From Atherinomorus stipes (taxonomy: Eukaryota; Chordata; Actinopteri; Atheriniformes; Atherinidae): a stretch of 64,000 nucleotides of DNA. Positions 49,801 to 55,800 of this stretch are shown here, piece after piece. The notes under the pieces were generated by a model, which saw only the letters and a program-made list of their open reading frames with translations, searched no databases and was not told where the DNA came from. The stretch spans positions 62,001 through 126,000 of the forward strand of contig JALJCO010010139.1 in NCBI GenBank assembly GCA_023101725.1. The letters are read 5' to 3'. The position numbers and the translations under genes are program-made. Position 1 is the stretch's first letter, and every line of letters starts with the position of its first letter.

Positions 49801-52800
49801 TCTGATTGGCTCCCTCCCATGATTGTATAAAGGAAGCTCCTCCCCCTTCTCTGTATGTGTAACAGAGCACACGAACGAGTTTGTTCCGCCATGCTAACAA
49901 ACGATTAATAATTAATTAGCTTAGATAATTAATTAGATAATTAGCTTCTCAACTCCGAAGCTACAGTCGTGCTGTCCTCACTTCTAGTGCGGAGGGGAGG
50001 GTTACCTGCCTTCCCATGGGTGGATATAAACCCACGTGGGATACACCATTTGACACCATGTGTATCGATGTGACGTAGAAGCGAAAGGCTTTTCTTGATT
50101 CGCTCCTTTCTCCGTATTGTTTCTATGAAGAGGAAACACAGCCGGTGGATGTAACGCACCGCTAGCAAGCGCAGCATGTGTAAGTAACCAGGGGTGACCC
50201 TCCGTATTTCAGAAGGAGCAAGTTAAACTGGTTTTCAGTGGAAGGAGATCTTTAAAATACAAAAGTTGGTCATTGCAGTTTTCATTTATGTCACCATATT
50301 CATTTTAATTTAAATTGTTGGTGCATATTTTAAATTGAAGAGTAACTGCAACCAAAGCCATTAATACCATGTTTCATGATTCAATGAGAATCGATAAAAA
50401 AACAAATCGATAAGTGATATCGATAATGGAACCAGAATCACTTAATTCTTAACAATTCCCATCCCTAGTGAGAATTTTATTTTTCTAATAATCCATCATG
50501 AACTCATGTGTTTGCGTTTCTGCAGAAAAGCCTCCACAAGCTCCAGGTGCTGTGAACGCTGAAGAGGCTTTGAAGTACCTGCTCTTCCTCGTCAATGTCA
50601 ACGATCTGTACGAGCACTCTCTGGGAACCTATGACTTCGACCTCGTTCTCATGGTGGCTGAGAAATCCCAGAAGGTACAACACAACTCAGGAAGATGAGA
50701 AGTGTTTACCTCACTCTGCAAGAGAACATTCCCACATCGTCTCCGACATTCCAGAAACATTCATTGCTTAGAAAGAATAATAATGCATAAACAGTATTGG
50801 TCAAATCTTTACAAAGAGGTCATTTATTCTCCATTTCATGAAAAAAAAAAGTTTCAGAACCCCTGAAAATTTCCATTATTTTCATTTATAAATCATTGGA
50901 TATTTGGATCAGCCACTTCATTTTGATCCATCAAAAAAAGTGATGGACACTGATATTTCAGCAGTGAAAGTAGGTTTATTGGACTAACAGAAGATGTGCG
51001 ATATATGTCAAACAAAATTAGACAGCTGCAAATATCTGGGCATTTTTGTCATTTTGTTAATTTGAATACGTTTTACGACTTAGCACTGGTTAATTGGAAC
51101 ACAAAGTTGGCTTAGTGAGCTCATCAAGCCTTGACCCTAAGAGACAGGTGAGTCCAATCATGAGAAAGTAAGAATGAAAATAATGATAAACTTGAAGGGG
51201 TGCCCAAACTTTTTCATACCACTCTACAGTTTGATGAAAAAAGACGAAGCATATAAATAAAAGAGGTAAAAATATGAAAGATACTGTAGATGCTGCTGCA
51301 CTGCAGCTGCTTTAGCCTGGGATACACTCTGTGATATTTTCAGTCGTTGCTCGCAGCTCTAACTCAAATTGTGCGAATCAGTTGCAGAGTTCAAAAGTTC
51401 ACAGCTTGTGATGTCTGTCCTCATACTGTACAAACCGACGCTCGGATACGATCTGACTACTCACACTGTAGGTCCTCAAAGACAGGTCGGGATCTTGAAC
51501 AATCCCGACATGCAACGCAATAAATGGAAGCAGGCTAGTAGTAGGAGAAGAAGATGGAGAAGAAGATGACAACAGCAGCAGCAACAGTATGCTATCACCA
51601 AAAAAATGCACTGCCTTGGCGATTTGTGTTCTTCTCTGTGAAGAATTCGCCAAAAAGAAAAGGTGACAACGACATGTGTGGACGAGGAATTTGCTGAGCA
51701 GACGTGGACTGTACGGTCTGTCGGTTCTACAACGAGATCTCCATCCAAATGACAAGCCAGGTCGCCATGCTGCATCCAGTTTAATTCCAATTTTGTTTTG
51801 CGCATGTGAAATGTGAAAAACTCTGTGGGAAGAGTTCTCAGTCTGGCCGTGGCACCGCTTCAACAACCAAAATGTCAAACAGGTTTGATTTTTTTGCAAC
51901 TCATGATCTCTGATCGAGAGTTCGTCGTGAGGTGCCAATCGCCTCTCGTGACCCCCTTGTGTACTGCACAACATGCAATTTGGCCAAGACTCGGCCCGAT
52001 CTCCAAAATTGCTGCATGACTGAAAAATCGGCTCAAAAATGGCCAAAAATTGCACAGCGTATGCCGGGTTTTACCAGATAATGGCAGGTGCAGTTCTAAT
52101 GAAGTAATAATATTAAAAACGAGGCTTAAAATAAAAAAGAGCAAGATTGCCCCTCATGGCTTTCTTTTTTATAATTGATTTAATAGAAGAAAGCTGCAGT
52201 TTACAATAAATTAGTATTTTCTGATAAGTTTTCCCTCTAAATGTCTGTAGGACCCCAAAGAATACCTCCCTTTCTTAAACATGCTGAAGAGCCTGGAGCC
52301 AAACTACCAGCGCTACACCATCGACAAGCACCTGAAACGATACAGGAAGGCCTTGGTCCATCTCAGCAAGAGCGGTCAGTTCAGTCCGTCAGCTTTGCCT
52401 CAGCCACTGTTGGAGCAACTTTGACTAAAACATTCACACATGCTACTGCAATCTCAGTTTCTATCATATTATTTGAAATTGTGCCAGATAATAAGTATAC
52501 AAGTCAACTTTACCAAGAATAAAGGTTATTTACTGCAGGTTTAGTGTGGTCTGACTTGTGTTGTTTGTCGAGCACAGGTGAGGAGCATTTTCCTGAAGCT
52601 CTGCAGCTGGTAAAGGAGCAAAAACTCTACACTGAAGCTCTGAGACTGTATGCAGCAGAAAGTCCTCAGTACAAGGTGAAAACAAACAAACTCATGTTAG
52701 TCAGCGATGACGTACAGTTAAGCCCAGAAATGCTCTGCACACCACCACACTGGACTGAAAGGAAAACTGAAATGTAACTGAAATGCAGACTTTCAGGTTT

Positions 52801-55800
52801 AATCGCTTCAATAGAACAGCTGTTATATGATTATTTTCTTAGATTGAGTCATTTATCTCTACTTGCTGGAGGTGCACATACATGGAGGCTGCCATATTCG
52901 TGCTGGCATTTTTACTATGGTGTCCCTAAATGGACAAAACAATGTGAGTGAAGTGAGAACCCTCTGAACTTTAAAACTGCTGTACCAGCTTGTTTATGCG
53001 AGTTAGAGCACTGTTTGGGATCAGTAATGCCTTATAAGACATAAAAAGTAGTTACAGTCATAGCTACACCAGAGACCACTGATCCACTCACAGATGAAAA
53101 CATCTTTGTCTGGTGGAATTTTGGCCACGAATGGCCACCATACATTCACAACAGTGCTGGAATATGAAGTCATTTGAAAGAAAACATCTTTTCTTTCAAA
53201 TACCCATCTTTACCACTAGATATCAGGAATTCTTACATACTGTACCTTTAATTCAAAATTATTATTTCCATCTAAACACGAAAGAGAGTGATTCAATTCC
53301 CAATTATTTAATTCGACTCCTAACATTTCTCTCATCTCTGTGATGGATTTCTTCATTTCCCTTCCTGAGGATGGTCTGTTTCACATTTCTTGGGAACTCC
53401 TTGGACTGCATGTTCTGGGTTCACAGTAGCATATTAAAAATGCAAATACCTCACCTGGAACCAACTCCAGACCTTTTACCTGCTCGATTGTTGGAGGATG
53501 GATGAGGGGAAAGCCCATGAAGTAGCTTTAAAGTTAACTGACCAGTTACTTTTGGTCCCTTAAGGGGGAAAGGCAGCTACATGTTAAAGAGTTGTAACTC
53601 CTCTATCGTTTCTCCAATTTGGTGTAAATAACCTCAGATTAAAGCTGAGAGTCTGCACTTAAAGCCCATATTGATAAGACTACTGTGTCCTGAATATGTT
53701 TTGCAAACAGCTAAAATAAAACTTATGTTGGCGTCCAGATATTTCTGGTCCTGACTGCGCCAGCATTTAAACCCACAGCCAGACTTTTACTACTCCTGAA
53801 TACTTACTACTCCTTTGCCTCCAGTGTCTGAGCTGTGCATACGCTGAGCACCTGGTGGAACAGCAACAGGCGGAGCAGGCCGGCTTGTTGCTATGGCGAT
53901 GTGGAGAGCCAGTAAGAGCGCTGCAGGCTTTCACCAGCAGCTCCAGTTGGAGAAACGCCATTTGTGCGGCACAGCAGATACCGCTGCCGCCAGACCAGTT
54001 ATCTCTACTGGCCAGAGACCTGGCAGGTAACCATGACAACCGGTAGTCTGACTGACAGAGAAATCTGGATGATCCAAGCCTGGTTTTGTTGCATGTAGCT
54101 CCAGTGAATGTTGTGTTTTTCCCCCGTATAGAGAAGCTGATTGAACAGAGGCGGTACTCAGACGCTGCTCTGCTGCTGGATCAGTACGCTAAAGTAAGTT
54201 CTCCTGCAGCCAGGAGCACATCTGCAGACTGGTGCTGCTGGTTCAGGTCTCATGGTTGCTTATTTCTCTGATTTCCAACAGGACTGTGAGGAAGCCATCT
54301 TGGCTCTGATCATCGGGGCAGTCTGGGAGGAAGCCCTCAGATTGGTCAGTAAAACTGTAAAATAAGTTGGCATCTCCATTTTCAGCCCTTCCGTTCTTTC
54401 AAACATCCTCACAATCACATGTTGTAGTTGATTATAACAGATGGTGTCATTGCTTCAGATTTTCATGCACAACAGGCAAGACATCACTGAAACCAACCTG
54501 AAACCTGCATTGTTGGAAGGTGAGAACGTTTCAGCCGTGGAAGCGCGAGTGGTGACCGAATCAGAAGCAATCAAAAGCCTTTCTGAGGCATGTTGTCTTG
54601 TGATAAAGTTCTTGTGTTTTTTCTTTTCCTTCAGCGGTCAACACTCAGACTGCCTTCCTGGAGGCTCAGGTTGCAACATTCACACGGCACAGGACGCGAC
54701 TGGCTGTAGTCCGCGAGCAGAAAGAGAAGGCTCGACTGGACATGCTTGGTGAGATATAAAATGTGCACACCTGTGTTATAATGCCAGATTTTAGTGATTA
54801 TTAAAAACAAGAAAGCACAATAAGTCACTTTTCCACACCTTGAATGTGAGGTCTTTAATTAAAAACAAGCTAATCTGTTATGGGGGGGAAGATGTAAAAA
54901 AAAATAATAGAAACAATAAGCTGGTCGCATGTGTGCACACCTTTAAACTTATTCAAGTGATTTTTGTTTAATTAGATTTTTTTTTTAATTTAATTTGACT
55001 TGACAATGTTTGGCCACTCTTCACTGAACTCACTCCAAATCTAACAGTCCAATCTCTAAATCTTCAGAGTAGGGCTGTCACAAACGATTATTCTGATAAT
55101 CAAATAGTAACCGATTATTTTGCCGATTGGTCGACTAATCAGATTATACAAAAATTATAGCACATTTACAGAACCTGTCAAAAGTTTGGAGACATTCTCA
55201 TTAAATCTAATGGAAAAATGTGTCCAAACTTTTGACTGGTTGTGTGCATGTTTATTTATGTCAATATACGATTCAAGAAAAGCTTATAAATGAGGATGTC
55301 CGATATTATCAGCCGATATTGGCATTAGAATGTGATATTGCAGTCCAGCATGTGGAAAACTCCCTGTTATTCTGGAAAACTTCATATCCCAGCATTCCTT
55401 CCAGTTTGTGTGAAACATTTAGCACTGATCTGTGAAGATCATCAGTCAACAATAGGATTGATCAGTATTTATCAGGGAATAAAAACTATTCATTTCTATC
55501 CAAAGTCTCTGCAGTTTTGCCGTCATGTTGTATTTGGTTGGTTTCAGCTTGCAGCTTGTGTCAGATGTCAGCTCATGTCCAGCGTGCGGCATCTACAGGT
55601 TTACAATTCTCAACCATCTCCAAGTAAAAGCTCCAACCCTCTGTCTTCCTCACCAGATGAAGATGGTCCAGACTGCCTTGATGCTGAGCTTTACTCTGAA
55701 GCTAGCAGTGTGATGACCGGTTCCAAATACTCCCAGAGCAACTCCCGCATCTCCTCGTGAGACACCCACACGTACATGTTCACCCAGCGAATAGAAGGGA

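Larger units (their letters stand above)
47232..50467. mobile_element. Large hAT-type composite element (3.2 kb) in elp1 intron 22
   Basis: Ends TAGGGATGGGAATCACTTTA and AACAATTCCCATCCCTA. Flanks gtgggaaa and gtgagaat match at six of eight positions, a decayed 8-bp duplication. The interior includes a THAP-like fragment, a nested MITE at 48460-48851 and repeated TTTATTCAAAGCTATT blocks near 47500 and 47720. Confidence 0.65.

Noticed and set aside
51399..52055. 218-aa minus-strand open frame
   Set aside because: It sits inside an inverted-repeat transposon remnant. Ser/Leu/Cys-rich repeats and lack of any motif argue against a gene.
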